Notes under the pieces: generated by a model
Database searches by the model: none
Seen by the model: the letters and a program-made list of their open reading frames with translations, nothing else
Told to the model about the DNA's origin: nothing
Made by a program: the position numbers and the translations under genes
Part shown: piece after piece, positions 35,513 through 45,310 of the stretch
How positions within the stretch are numbered: position 1 is the first letter of the stretch
Layout: each line of letters begins with the position of its first letter
Source: Diorhabda sublineata
Lineage: Eukaryota > Arthropoda > Insecta > Coleoptera > Chrysomelidae
Reading direction: 5' to 3'
Assembly: GCF_026230105.1 (NCBI RefSeq)
Contig: NC_079476.1
Coordinates: forward strand, 28,386,559 to 28,450,558
DNA: 64,000 nt

Positions 35513-36599
35513 GGTAAGGCATTCTATAATCTCAATAAATACTTTGTTGTGAGTGAAAAACTTCTCCATAACAAATTTTAGTGTTGTTTCTCCTAGAACC
35601 GAATCCGGTATATTAGTACCGGATCCGGTAAACGTTTAATTATGAGAAATGGTATAGTCCTCAATCGAAGAGCCATACGCTGCACGGTAATCTGACTTGA
35701 ATTAAATAAAAAATGACTTTCTGCGCCCATTGGTTCTCACTAAAATAGATGTAATTAATCATTTTGGAATATTTTTCTTGTCTACAGTTCATTAATGTCT
35801 TAGATTTTTTCAAATTTGCATATCACATAAAGGTTTCGAAATAAAATTAATTTTCCAATTCCACCAAATCAATATGATCATACAAAAGATGAAAAGTATT
35901 TTTCTCAATTAAATAAATGTAATTATTTTAAAATATTTTGTGTTTTTTATTGTACATAATTGTCTTTCAACTTTGCATAGGTACCATACAAATGTTTTGA
36001 AAAAAAAATTAATTCTCTAGTTTTACTATAAATTATTATGATGTAATGTTTTTCAATTAGACCGGATTTGAAAGAATTGTGTCAAGGACGCCCAATTTTT
36101 TTGGCTCGTTCATTTACATTAACTCGCGTCAATTTCGCACCGTGATCAGGTGTAAAAGTAGAATTGATGTCAATTATTTGGGTATTTGAAAAAAGGTAGT
36201 TAGATTAGCTACGCGTCGAATAGATTATTAATGCGTACCTATGTGGTTTAAAAACGTGACTGTTCAAATTAACAAATACCCATTCCTATTTTATTTGATT
36301 TTCATTAACAACCAAAGGGATGATTTTGGTTAATTTATAGCCAGTGGGTGTATTGTAGTCCGTGACGTTGTTATTTATTTGACAGGTACTAGTTAAATTA
36401 CCGTTATGTAAAATAAAATAAAATACTATGAATTGATTTGCACTTTTTCAGCACCTGAGCCAAATCTTTTCGATACTTTATTGACCGCTAATTAGGCTTG
36501 GCACAAACAGACACCACTTCCCTAGCTTAAGTAGCTCAATGATTCGTAAAAGTGGTTTGTAGATATAATCTCATTAAGGACGTGAATAAATAAGGTCAT
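35513..36599. other. AT-rich interval with a small palindrome
   Basis: No gene recognised. A GC-containing palindrome lies at 35598-35629 (separate entry). The rest holds only short frames. Confidence 0.45.
35598..35629. repeat. 13-bp-arm palindrome
   Basis: ACCGAATCCGGTA (35598-35610), a six-base spacer and TACCGGATCCGGT (35617-35629) are inverted repeats with one mismatch. The inner 8-bp arms (ATCCGGTA/TACCGGAT) are perfect. It may form a stem-loop or serve as a binding site. Function is unknown. Confidence 0.75.
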
Positions 36600-36604
36600 T
36601 TTAA

Positions 36605-36830
36605 ATGGTTACCTATACCGGTCTTCTACACTCTTGGCTTCAATGATTCCTTTAAGCCATTTTTTCTTTGGTCGTCTGCTTCTTTTCCCTCGTTCTCCTT
36701 CCTCCAGCGCCATTCTCACAATTCTTTGCTGTAACATTTGCGTAAAGGGTCTTGACCATCTTGCTTTTGTACTCCTATCCATTAGTGTCATTTTCGGATT
36801 CCTTTATATCATCTTCAGTTCTCTGTTTGT
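36605..36830 (-). mobile_element. LINE ORF2 C-terminal fragment
   Basis: A minus-strand frame (36791-36609) has the composition and order of a LINE C terminus: 'RWSRPFTQML', then 'GERGKRSRRPKKKWLKGIIEA' split over the 'GRPKKRW' type box, then a short tail. The G-R-P-K-K-x-W arrangement is typical of RTE-like insect LINEs. The fragment has no catalytic part. The overlapping plus-strand frame 36634-36903 is a shadow. Confidence 0.55.
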
Positions 36831-37077
36831 ATGTCGTCACCATTTGGACACCATTATATATTTTCCTCAGGTTTTTTCGTTCCCATATTATCTAGCTATC
36901 TAATATCAACAAGCAGACAGGTACAATTATCACTAAAGACTTTCAAATGAAAAATTCTTGAAAATCGAACAGGAAGCTAGTAAAAGGGGGGCTAGAACTA
37001 AATGTTGAAATTATATCGAGCAAAAGTATGAAAGTGAGTAATGAAAATGTTGGTATAAGCAAACATCGATACTCAAA

Positions 37078-37306
37078 ATGTATTTTAGTTTACCAGGAAT
37101 CGAAATTCTATACGAACCGGGTAAAAGGAACGGTCAGATGGAAATAATCAGAGATGGTCACAGTGTGTTTGCTTATACGTGGATAGAGGATAGAGAAAAT
37201 AATCATTGGGATGAAGTAGCGGATGTCCTAGGTGGAAAGGATGAAGATGAAACTGGAAAAACGATGTAGGAAGGACAAGTTGATAACTAATTATGATTTT
37301 GTAAAA
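37078..37306 (+). pseudogene. PFU-domain fragment, PLAA/Doa1 family
   Basis: The plus-strand frame 37078-37269 gives 'SLPGIEILYEPGKRNGQMEI' followed by 'IRDGHSVFAYTWIED', then 'HWDEVADVLGG', 'ETGKTM' and a stop. This matches, in order, the start of the PFU domain of the PLAA/Doa1/Ufd3 proteins ('LPG.E.LYEPGKR.GQ...IR.G..V.AY.W', 'W.K.GDVVGG', 'GKVLYEG'). Those proteins bind ubiquitin through PFU and work with Cdc48/p97. The TAG stop at 37267 replaces the expected tyrosine codon, 'EG' follows it, and 'YDFV' appears near 37291 after a small insertion. Upstream WD40 repeats and the downstream PUL domain are absent. It is probably a retrocopy or gene fragment. A real exon ending at a cryptic donor (37231/37232) is less likely because homology continues past it. 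Confidence 0.65.
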
Positions 37307-37448
37307 ACAAAACAAAATTGCGCTAAACATAAGATATATATTCGAGGGTGTTAACAATTTTGAATATTTGGTATAACAACCAATTTGTTAACAACCAAAA
37401 TGAACAAGAAGAGGAAATCATTCAAAAGATCAATACCTACGTACTACA

Positions 37449-37535
37449 TTAATTACGTGAGGCGTTTTTAGACATTTGTTTAGATCAAATAGGAACCCCT
37501 TTGAACGCCTCACGTAAATTGTAGACACCCCCTAA
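37449..37535. repeat. small foldback with ACGTGAGGCGTT arms
   Basis: ACGTGAGGCGTT (37455-37466) and AACGCCTCACGT (37504-37515) are perfect 12-bp inverted arms about 37 bp apart. The arms extend imperfectly outward (ATTAATT / AAATTGTAGACACCCCC). The C-run at the outer edge and the 'AAATTTACGTGA'-like arm recall the ends of the 13425-14303 element. It may be a drastically shortened derivative of a related transposon. Confidence 0.55.
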
Positions 37536-37539
37536 CGTA

Positions 37540-37860
37540 CTAAAATGAAAATGTACAGAACAGCAATAAGGTCAACGGTAACATATGGAGGGGAAACGAT
37601 TAATCTAACAAAACCTTATAAAGAAAATCATCGGAACAAAAATAATACAAAAAAAGACTAAAAAAATCAGGTGATATCGATATGAATGGGAGTAAGGGCT
37701 CGAAGGAAGACTAAAAAGCCAATAGGAAAGGCAACAAACACATGATCTGAAAAAATGGGAGTCCGGGGATGATGGTGTACTACCGAGGACAAGAAAAAAT
37801 GGAGAAAAATATCCGAAGTAGCCAAAACATGCTATGAACTTTAGTTTAAAAAAAAATGAA
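37540..37860 (+). mobile_element. LINE ORF2 C-terminal fragment
   Basis: 'YRTAIRSTVTYGGETINLTK' near 37557-37616 matches the 'YKTVIRPVLTYGAETWTLTK' box of non-LTR elements. The end reads 'KKMGVRGW' then 'TEDKKKWRKISEVAKT' near 37752-37830, matching the C terminus 'LK.MGVRGWRRKAEDREEWR.I..EAK'. The middle is shortened and shifted. It is a 5'-truncated, decayed insertion. The minus-strand frame 37605-37871 is its shadow. Confidence 0.75.
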
Positions 37861-38884
37861 TAGAACAACAAATTACTAATGAAATGTTTTTAATTCATTA
37901 ATTTCGTTTAATTGCAATATTCCTAATAGTTAAAAAATCGTTGGGAAGATTTTTTAATTAATAATTGCTAATCTTAAGGGTGGAAGCGTCTCGGCCAATA
38001 ATATTTTCATACAATTGAATCCAAATAATTTAAATTAGTACGAGTCAATTTTAGTTATTTCTAGATATAAGAACAACATTTTTCAAGCTTATTTTGAACT
38101 TTGTTGCTCTCAATGGATGATTGAAAAGGATTGTATATGTCGAATTATTCATAAACTTGTTCGAATGTGCCAAGAGATATTACAAATCATTCATTTTACC
38201 TTTATTTGGATTTTTTAATTTTTTCTATTAAGGGAAATGTTTCACTTCTCAGAAATAAAAGTATACGACACATATTAGTTTGTGAAGAAGAGGGTAAATA
38301 GAGTTTGAATTGAAATAGATGATAATTCTTGAAATTCAACGGTTTTACTGAATTTTATCTCTAGTGACAGAAGTAGTACGTATATGAAGTAAAAAGGAAT
38401 ACAGTGGACAAATCGACAATCACATTGAGCAATCCTGATAATAAATCTGTGCTACAAGACTACTCATTTCTACCAATCTACCGTTTCAGTTCATGACACT
38501 TATATAAACGTGCTAAATAAAATATTGAATTTTACTTTTTGATAGCTTTGGGTCAGCTGAAATATGCAATTTTTCAACAGTTTCCAACAGCAACTAGCCG
38601 TTGAAAACTGCCATACTGAAATAGTATTCGTTTACTGATGTTAATGTTTTTTCTCGCTCATAGTTTGAAATTTTAATGCATAAATAATTAGCCCTTTTAC
38701 ATGACTCGGTGATTAGTTGATAGTATTATACCTTAGTTGGTTCGGATATTTTCAAATCCAAGTATTTTCAATTGAAAATGCACTGCGGGCATCATCTTTA
38801 ATGCAAATAATTCTTTTCAAAACAATCTTTCCACCTTATTTATTTATACCGTTTCCTGCTTCTATTTGTAATAAAATAGTGGCT
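37861..38884. other. AT-rich interval, nothing recognised
   Basis: No product, repeat end or RNA gene could be supported. A short imperfect hairpin lies around 38575-38612. Confidence 0.45.
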
Positions 38885-39115
38885 GTGAACTCAGTGTTTA
38901 AAGGAAAACTAGTCGGAAAACGGAAACGAGCCAGAGACTATCCCGGAAAAGGAGGAATTGCATGTGCGAGGGTCGGTTCGTGTATTTTACGTCATAGCAG
39001 ACGATGGAAATCAGGTTAGTAGGTCGAGTGCACCCCCTTCTCTCCCCGTGGGACGCTTGGCGCGTGTCGATCGAATGGAGAATGGCGTCTAAATTGACGG
39101 CAATGCTGGCAGTAT
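38885..39115 (+). other. CpG-dense, GC-rich block with possible short exon
   Basis: About 230 bp stand out sharply from the AT-rich surroundings by GC content and roughly 18-20 CpG dinucleotides, including GGCGCGTGTCGATCGAA. ATG at 39004 is followed at once by a good splice-donor match, ATCAG/GTTAGTAG (39013/39014). A second ATG at 39082 opens ten codons, MASKLTAMLA, that run into CAGTATGAAG, which also resembles a donor. This might be a promoter and first exon of a gene whose other exons are elsewhere, or the tip of an unrecognised element. Upstream frame 38717-39019 overlaps it but is unremarkable. Confidence 0.3.
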
Positions 39116-39317
39116 GAAGTGCCTTGAAACTGACCCGATATTTTTTGTTTCCGTTTCGGCAATTGGTTTTAATGTTGTTATTGTTTTACATATTCTGAAT
39201 GTATTTTCTAGCAGAAACTTGATATTTTAACTAAATCACTTGTTAATTCGGATTAAAACGCAATACCGTTGTTCAGCAAATATTATTTATATAAATACAA
39301 TTAACTAGTAAAAGGAA

Positions 39318-40046
39318 AGCCAGTAATCAATTTTAGGTGCTCATTTCAAAAGTCGTAAACTTTTCACAGTCAAACCTTAATACCTACAGATGCTGAAAAG
39401 CCACTTCTGGCAGCCCTATGTGGCCGGGGTGAACTAACCTAAATTTTTAAAGAGAGTCAGAAATAAGACTTACTTTTGTTAAAGCATAAGTCATAAAATT
39501 CTAGGAAATTACTTTCGACAGTATTGTTACTTCATAAAATCCAATTTTGTCATTTCATCAGTCTTGAAATTTCAACAGAATAAATAAAATAGATTAATAA
39601 ATCATAATATCTAATGCCAGAAAGAAATTCCATCACAAACAGTCTGCCAGAGCGAAAAACTTGCCCGTGCGAGTGCGCGCAATACATATGGAAACCTGTA
39701 AGTGCATCTGTAGACTCTATTGGACGTACATTTAGAATGATATATAATGAATTAGATTTTTCTTTATCTTGTTGAGATTTCACTTTTGAAAGATATTTCT
39801 GTACCTTTGACGCAGATATTCTTCATTATGAAGTAATAATATTGTCGAAAGTAATTTCCTAGAATTTTATGACTTATACTTTAATAGAAATAAGTCTTAT
39901 TTCTGACTCTCTTTAAAAATTTAGGGTAGTTCACCCCGGCCACATAGGGCTGCCAGAAGTGGCTTTTCAGCATCTGTAGGTGTTAAGGTTTGACAGTGAA
40001 AATTTTCATGACTTTTGAAATGACCACCTAAAATTGGTCACTGGCT
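39318..40046. mobile_element. non-autonomous element with about 220-bp terminal inverted repeats
   Basis: The left arm (39318-39537) begins AGCCAGTAATCAATTTTAGG. The right arm (39826-40046) ends CCTAAAATTGGTCACTGGCT. The arms match over nearly their full length, through GGCCGGGGTGAACTAACC against GGTAGTTCACCCCGGCC and AGAGAGTCAGAAATAAG against its complement, with scattered substitutions. The 290-bp centre has no coding potential. No clear target duplication is visible. Long inverted termini of this kind occur in foldback and some Mutator-like elements. I cannot assign the family. Confidence 0.8.
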
Positions 40047-40996
40047 CTTGGTCTATAGCGGATATTACTGTGATTTACTCATTTATTCAAACAGTGGAAT
40101 AAATTTATACACACGGTGTAATTTACTTACGTAATTCATTTATACACTAACTATTCACTAACACGCTAAACTATTCACTAATACTTTATATCTAATTTAT
40201 TTGACTACACCGTTTAGTTCACATGTGCTCGCTATGACATAATCTTTATTTTCTGGAAATTTCTCTTTTTACCGGAAACAAACTAAAAGGCATTAGAAAC
40301 CGTCACTATAAAAACAGGTCACAAAACCGTAAACGTGTAGGTAGGCCACAAAAAAATAGCTGACACAAAAAACGAATAAACGGCGCATCCATCAAACAAG
40401 CTTAAGATTAACATAACAGAACAGGGTGAACTCATTACATTATGTTTGAGATTCTGCAGCTGTTTATCTCAAGTTTTATCGGAATACTTTCTCAGAAAAT
40501 TATTAAATCTATTTTCCAAATTTCGCCTCCCAGGATCGTCCATCAAAGACAAAAGAATTAATTCTAATTGTAATACAGTTATTAGCCTTATTTTTGGCAT
40601 ATTCACTAGGGATTGAATTTGGACCCACTGGTCGTTTTGTTGATCCTAGTCAATCAAATAATTGACCGAGCATCCAAACGAGCTGGAGCTTGCAGCCACT
40701 GCTCTCCAGTTCATGAAAGACTTTTTTGCACCCACGCCAAAGCTTAGTGCACACCAGTTTGACCGTTATGGTATTTATAGCACCTCTATTGTCTTAGCCA
40801 ATTCAGATTGCTCTGTACCTATGACGTATTTTTCGACCATTTGTTGTCACAACGAATTCTGCTTAGAAGCGTGTTCCCCGAGCCAGAAAAATCATTCGCA
40901 GAAATCAGATCTGACACGATGTCGTCATTATTCAGTATTGCGTGCTTGGAGTAGTATTAATAGTCCGCTTTGAACAAGTATTTGGGTGTGGATGTG
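40047..40996. other. interval with an unassigned 103-codon frame
   Basis: 40662-40973 (+) is open for 103 codons with balanced codon use and moderate GC. The product is cysteine- and serine-containing without a recognisable domain. A remote likeness of 'LELAATALQFMKDFFAPTPKLSA' (split here as two parts, residues 8-19 and 20-30) to hAT transposases is too weak to use. The remainder is AT-rich. Confidence 0.3.
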
Positions 40997-41143
40997 TATT
41001 TTAAACATATTTTTCTTCAATAACAAATGCGGTACTCAAGCGGTTCGGTTTGAAACTTATCATCGGCCCTTATTTATTCATAAGTTTCAAACCGAACCGC
41101 TTGAGTACCGCATTTGTTATTGAAGAAAAATATGTTTAAAATA
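40997..41143. repeat. perfect 64-bp inverted repeat, 19-bp loop
   Basis: The left arm 40997-41060 and right arm 41080-41143 are exact reverse complements over all 64 bases. The arms contain AAATGCGGTACTCAAGCGG and CCGCTTGAGTACCGCATTT. The loop (41061-41079) with its borders, TTATCATCGGCCCTTATTT... (41057-41083), is repeated as 41144-41170 directly after the right arm with one base changed. So the right arm and a second loop copy look like a templated, inverted copying event. Confidence 0.95.
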
Positions 41144-41170
41144 TTATCATCGACCCTTATTTATTCATAA

Positions 41171-41871
41171 TATTTTACTTTTTGACTTCAGTTTATTCTT
41201 TGTCCCGAAGAAACATTTTATTCTCACAAATAGGTAGAAAATAGAATGGTAACCTTTTTCATGTCCTCCGAAAAATTGTGAAGTAAACAAAAATTTATTT
41301 ATGTGGATCCTTACGAAACCATTTAAGTATCATAGGTTTTATCCAGATACAGGTCAAAAGTGAAATATTCATATAATACGTTTAAAAAAACAGGCAATAT
41401 TTATGGCGGGCAGTATTTTATAATAGGGGTAAAGACGTACACTATTTTTGTTTGCTTTTAGAATTTACTCTGGTATGTTCAATTTATCCATAAATTGCAT
41501 AAATTATTTTTTTTATTTCAATACATATTTAGGAAAACTGTGCCGAGGTCTTTCATTTTTTTTTTACTATTTGAATATAATGGAATTATCTCATAGTTAA
41601 TTAGTGTTGTGTGTTCGAGTGTAAACAAAAATCTAGGTCGGTTAAATAATTAAAACTATTATTGTGAGTTTTTGCCAAAGTTGATTTAATAATAATTATG
41701 TTAAAATTATATTAATTTCATGTGACACACCTATATAATAACCGCAAGTTAAGCCACTATATCATTTTAAGAACTACGCCATCAAGTTGCAACGTAAAGC
41801 AGTTATTGTTACTTCAACTTACTTAAACGTATCACTTGTATGATTGATGTGAGACGTAAATTTATCATTTA
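41171..41871. other. AT-rich interval, nothing recognised
   Basis: No coding or structural feature identified between the inverted repeat and the mariner end at 41872. Confidence 0.5.
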
Positions 41872-42400
41872 CGAGGGTTGTCTGAAAAATTTTTGACATC
41901 AACCTGATGAAATTTCAGCCATTTTGGAAACTTAATTTCTGTTCGATAATCGTATAAGTGAATCGTTAAGATATTTCTGAAAATGGAAGAAATAGAGTAA
42001 ATCATTTACGATTTTGGGCAGCTAAATTTAAACGTAGTCGTATTAGCTTAATGAAATTGAGTATACGGGACGGCGGCAACCAGCGATAACATCGAAAAAG
42101 CCCACCTCATGTCATATACTGAATGAAAAATTATGCATGCGTGTGATATCCGCTCGCTGGGTGCCGCGTTTAGTCATTTTGGACCAAAAGCTGATTCGAA
42201 TTTAGGTTTTTCGTTCAGTTATGAAATTGCTTGATAAGGGGAATAGGGAATTCGGATTGCTTGACCACCACCACTTGTGGTATCACTGGTATGATAGAGA
42301 TTTTCTTCAGAAAAGGACGTTATTGTATACGCAAACGCCTGTTTTGAGGAGAAACACGGCAACAGTTATTTGGAAGGGAAAAAAAGAGTTAGAGCATCAC
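41872..42400 (+). mobile_element. mariner family C, 3'-incomplete copy
   Basis: CGAGGGTTGTCTGAAAAATTTTTGAC at 41872 (split as its first 15 bases and the rest) follows a TA (41870-41871) and matches the inverted end of the element at 50320-50999. Transposase traces run from ATG 41982: 'AKFKRSRISL' near 42022-42052, 'SDNIEKAHL' near 42083-42110, 'CMRVISARWVPRLVILDQK' near 42137-42190. Past 42230 the homology fades in favour of unassigned text. The catalytic domain is not preserved. The right terminal repeat was not found, so the 3' limit is approximate. Confidence 0.7.
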
Positions 42401-43231
42401 TGAATAAGTGTATAAACATGCAAGGAGACTATAGTCGAAAACTCCATTTTCTTCTTTTACCGTTTGTAAAAGAACGAGATCTTATCAATGTCTTCATCTG
42501 CTGTTCTGAGACACACATGTTCAGCTGTTATATGATTGATTTGGGTGTGTGGGAGTATTTTCATTTTCATTTGCTTACTTAATCATACTGTACATTAGTA
42601 CACGAGACAAGTTTGAACTTTATCAATAGAGGATTTTCAGCTGATTATTAGGAAGTAATCGAATCTATATGAGTAACTATTTATTTATATATATAGAAAT
42701 TCCTATCTATGTATATCTATCGTACACTTGCAATTCAGAATCCGTTGTCAAACACATTCAATATGACAATGAGCTGAAAGGACATCACTATTTAATACTA
42801 TTAATTAAAATTATGCTATTATTTTTAATTAGATATATTAACAGTTATTACTTACACAAGAGCAACCTTTGATTAAACCTGCTTATATTTGCCAACCTTG
42901 TTTAAAAATTACAAAATAAATAATAAATAACAATACAAAACTAAGTTTCCTTCTCCATAAAAATTCATCAATTAATAGTACGTCAAAGTTTGAATCAAAC
43001 GATATGTGATTTACAATCTCCTCTTATGTAATTAAAAATCACTGCTATTAATTACCTTTGACTATCAATCGGTTATTAGAAATGCATTGACGTATATTCA
43101 ACCTAAAAATCATCTATCTACCTTTACTATAGAGAAATCTAATTAACTCACTTTCCATAAATTCGTAAACTATAGTTAAACAAACTAAAAATGAAATTAG
43201 CCAGCTGCATTATCGGCACATAAAAATATTA
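42401..43231. other. AT-rich interval, nothing recognised
   Basis: No gene, repeat end or RNA could be supported. Confidence 0.5.
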
Positions 43232-43699
43232 CGAAGTACATCCAGAAAGTAATTTTCTCGATGTTCTCCTTATATTATAAACGTAATTAGCCATATCAAT
43301 TAAGCAAAATGGAAGCTCTTTCTTCGCCCTCATTAAGTTTTTGAATGCACAAAGTATTGCGAGAAAAACTGCGGAAAGTGTCATACCAAACAAAAGGCGT
43401 GAAATGTTTCGTGCATATAGTGCTGTGCCACATATGGCCCGACACATATTAGTTGTTTTGACGGAATTGGATTGAGAATTGTTTGATCATCCATCCTACA
43501 GTCGTCATATTTTTTATAGAGATTTTCATATTTTCATGCACAGTAAAAATTTCTGTCCTCCGTTAAGGGTTTCGTCAACATTGAAGAGTTGATAATGCCC
43601 ATGTCCGAGTCCGAGTCCCAATATTATTTACCAATGAGTAAGTTCCTTGAAGTATGATTTTTTTTTAAATAGGAAAACTCACTTCCTAGACGTGTCTCG
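43232..43699 (+). mobile_element. mariner family D, deletion derivative with both ends
   Basis: The left end CGAAGTACATCCAGAAAGTA lies next to TA (43230-43231). The right end TCACTTCCTAGACGTGTCTCG lies before TA (43700-43701). The ends are inverted repeats with about 19 of 26 positions matching. Between them the plus strand keeps a D2-region 'VPHMARHILVVLTELD' (43429-43476) and 'ELFDHPSYSRHIFYRDFHIF' near 43480-43540, the decayed 'FDHPPYSPDLAPSDFHLF' third catalytic block with the aspartates partly changed. The N-terminal half is deleted. The minus frame 43229-43447 is a shadow. Confidence 0.75.
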
Positions 43700-43879
43700 T
43701 ATATATAATATTCTGATATCATTATTATTTCAAGAATGAGCTTTGTTTGGTATCATGTAACTGCAATGTTCGATTTGGCGATTACAAAATCTTTGTGGTT
43801 CATTCTTCTTCATCCTTCTGGCATCTTTTTTCTATATATTTATTATCAATTTGTATATTCATTCATGCAGTACTTTATC

Positions 43880-44100
43880 AGTTCTATATTTATTCCATCT
43901 TTTCCAGGTCATTCTTACCCTTCTTAATTACCTCTATCGACATATTTTTTGTTGGTTAATTCCTCATCATTTTCTTCCAATTTCTTTAAACTGATTTCCT
44001 TTTCTACCACTCCTTCGTTTTTATTTTTAAATCCTCTTAATTTATTTTTATACGTTTTGTTTTACTCATTCATTTTTCCATAAAATGCTTCTGCGAAAGT
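43880..44100 (-). mobile_element. LINE linker fragment, copy 1
   Basis: The minus strand reads with shifts as 'KTYKNKLRGFKNK', 'KEISLKKLEEN' and 'IEVIKKGKNDLE', resembling the stretch just upstream of the reverse transcriptase domain ('EVxxAIKxxKNxKAPG'). The same stretch recurs at 44970-45310, again on the minus strand. Alone it would be too short to call. The parallel with the second copy supports it. Confidence 0.45.
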
Positions 44101-44109
44101 TGAAAAAGT

Positions 44110-44920
44110 ACAGAAGATAGTAGCACTGGTAATCACGGAGCCATGATAAGTACTGCATAGACAGAACTAGAAGCAATCTTAAGTTCCGATTGAGAGGGAA
44201 TCGCCTTTGGAAGTATAATAACCATGGATATACAACTTTCTTTTAGAGAAAAAATAAAAATTTCTACAAGAGAAGAATTATATGAAAAAGCTATAGTGAG
44301 GGATAACTAAATATCAATATTCACAAATAGGACGGTAACAAAATATGGAACAGGAACCGGCGTATTTTTAAAAGAACTGAACCTCCACCAGATTGATAAG
44401 AGAAAGTGGTGAATCAAACAGACAAACAACAATCTACCCAAATAGCTAGGTAACCATAAAAATAATAATATAAAAAACAACATCAACAATACCAAAAGAT
44501 AATAATAAGATAATCAAAAGATTGCAGTGCTAATACCGATGAAATTGTTAAAATATGCACAGGAATCAGAGTCAAACATTAGGGTTTATGTTCAAATAGA
44601 AGTGACTATACAATATCCAGAGCGATTTGGCCTAACATCAATGAATAGTACACAAAAATATAATAATATACACTCAATCCCAAAGACCATTAGTCACTGG
44701 ACATTGCACTGTTGCCAAGGTTGAAGGAGGACAAATATTGCATAGAGTGTAACGAAGAAGAAAGACGATCTGCTCTGGCGGTGACGTGCCTTGAAGAAGA
44801 AACGACTCTAAATGTTGGAGGACTACAGTATAGATTGCCTCTAAAAAATAACAGAACTAGAAATAGAAAAAGTGGAAAACTTTATTCTAGGCTGGAAATA
44901 CTTCAAAATAAGCTATAAAA
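44110..44920 (+). mobile_element. Jockey-like LINE, RNase H and tail
   Basis: The plus strand starts with the connection region ('KFRLRGNRLWKYNNHGYTTF' near 44180-44240, parallel to 29285-29315). It continues into an RNase H start 'IFTNRTVTKYGTGTGVFLK' (44314-44370), a decayed 'YTDGSKT..GTGAGV' in which the first catalytic aspartate has become asparagine. Near 44690-44760 comes the tail 'GHCT' with 'RLKEDKYCIECNEEE', the zinc-binding end of Jockey-type ORF2. The open frame 44712-44918 carries the final residues to a TAA-class stop. The reverse transcriptase domain itself is missing. Confidence 0.7.
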
Positions 44921-44969
44921 GGGAAAAGATGTATCGGTGATAGTTAGTTTACTTAAATAGGTTAGCTAC

Positions 44970-45310
44970 CTTAGTTAACTAACCTAACATTCTTTCTCTT
45001 TCTGATGACTTCTATTACCTCGTTTTTTGTTAGTTTCACTGTTAATTTTTCCTTGTTTTCTTTCGACTTATCTATACAATCTAGATTTTTTTCCATTAAT
45101 ACGAGTGGTTGTTGAGTGTTTCTTCCAGATCTCTTTAAACTGATTTTGCGTTTATATTGCTTCCCAGTTTTTAATTTCAATTATTCTTATTGCAGTTATG
45201 TCTTGTTGTCCTAATTTATTTTTCTATAAAATGCTCATGCATCTTTCTAGTAGGTGCCAGCATTCTTTTTTAGATTTCTTCTAATTTATTTTCCCTTAGT
45301 CCGTTCTAGC
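44970..45310 (-). mobile_element. LINE linker fragment, copy 2
   Basis: A minus-strand frame (45180-44971) reads 'LKRSGRN', 'KLTVKLTKNEVIEVIRKRKN', which resembles the pre-reverse-transcriptase linker of RTE-like LINEs. It aligns with 43880-44100 in DNA (for example CTCTTTAAACTGATTT near 45136 against TTCTTTAAACTGATTT near 43982). The fragment ends before the catalytic core. Confidence 0.5.

Noticed and set aside
40662..40973. 103-codon frame faintly similar to hAT transposases
   Set aside because: Only scattered residues agree and no zinc-finger, catalytic or dimerisation motif is visible.
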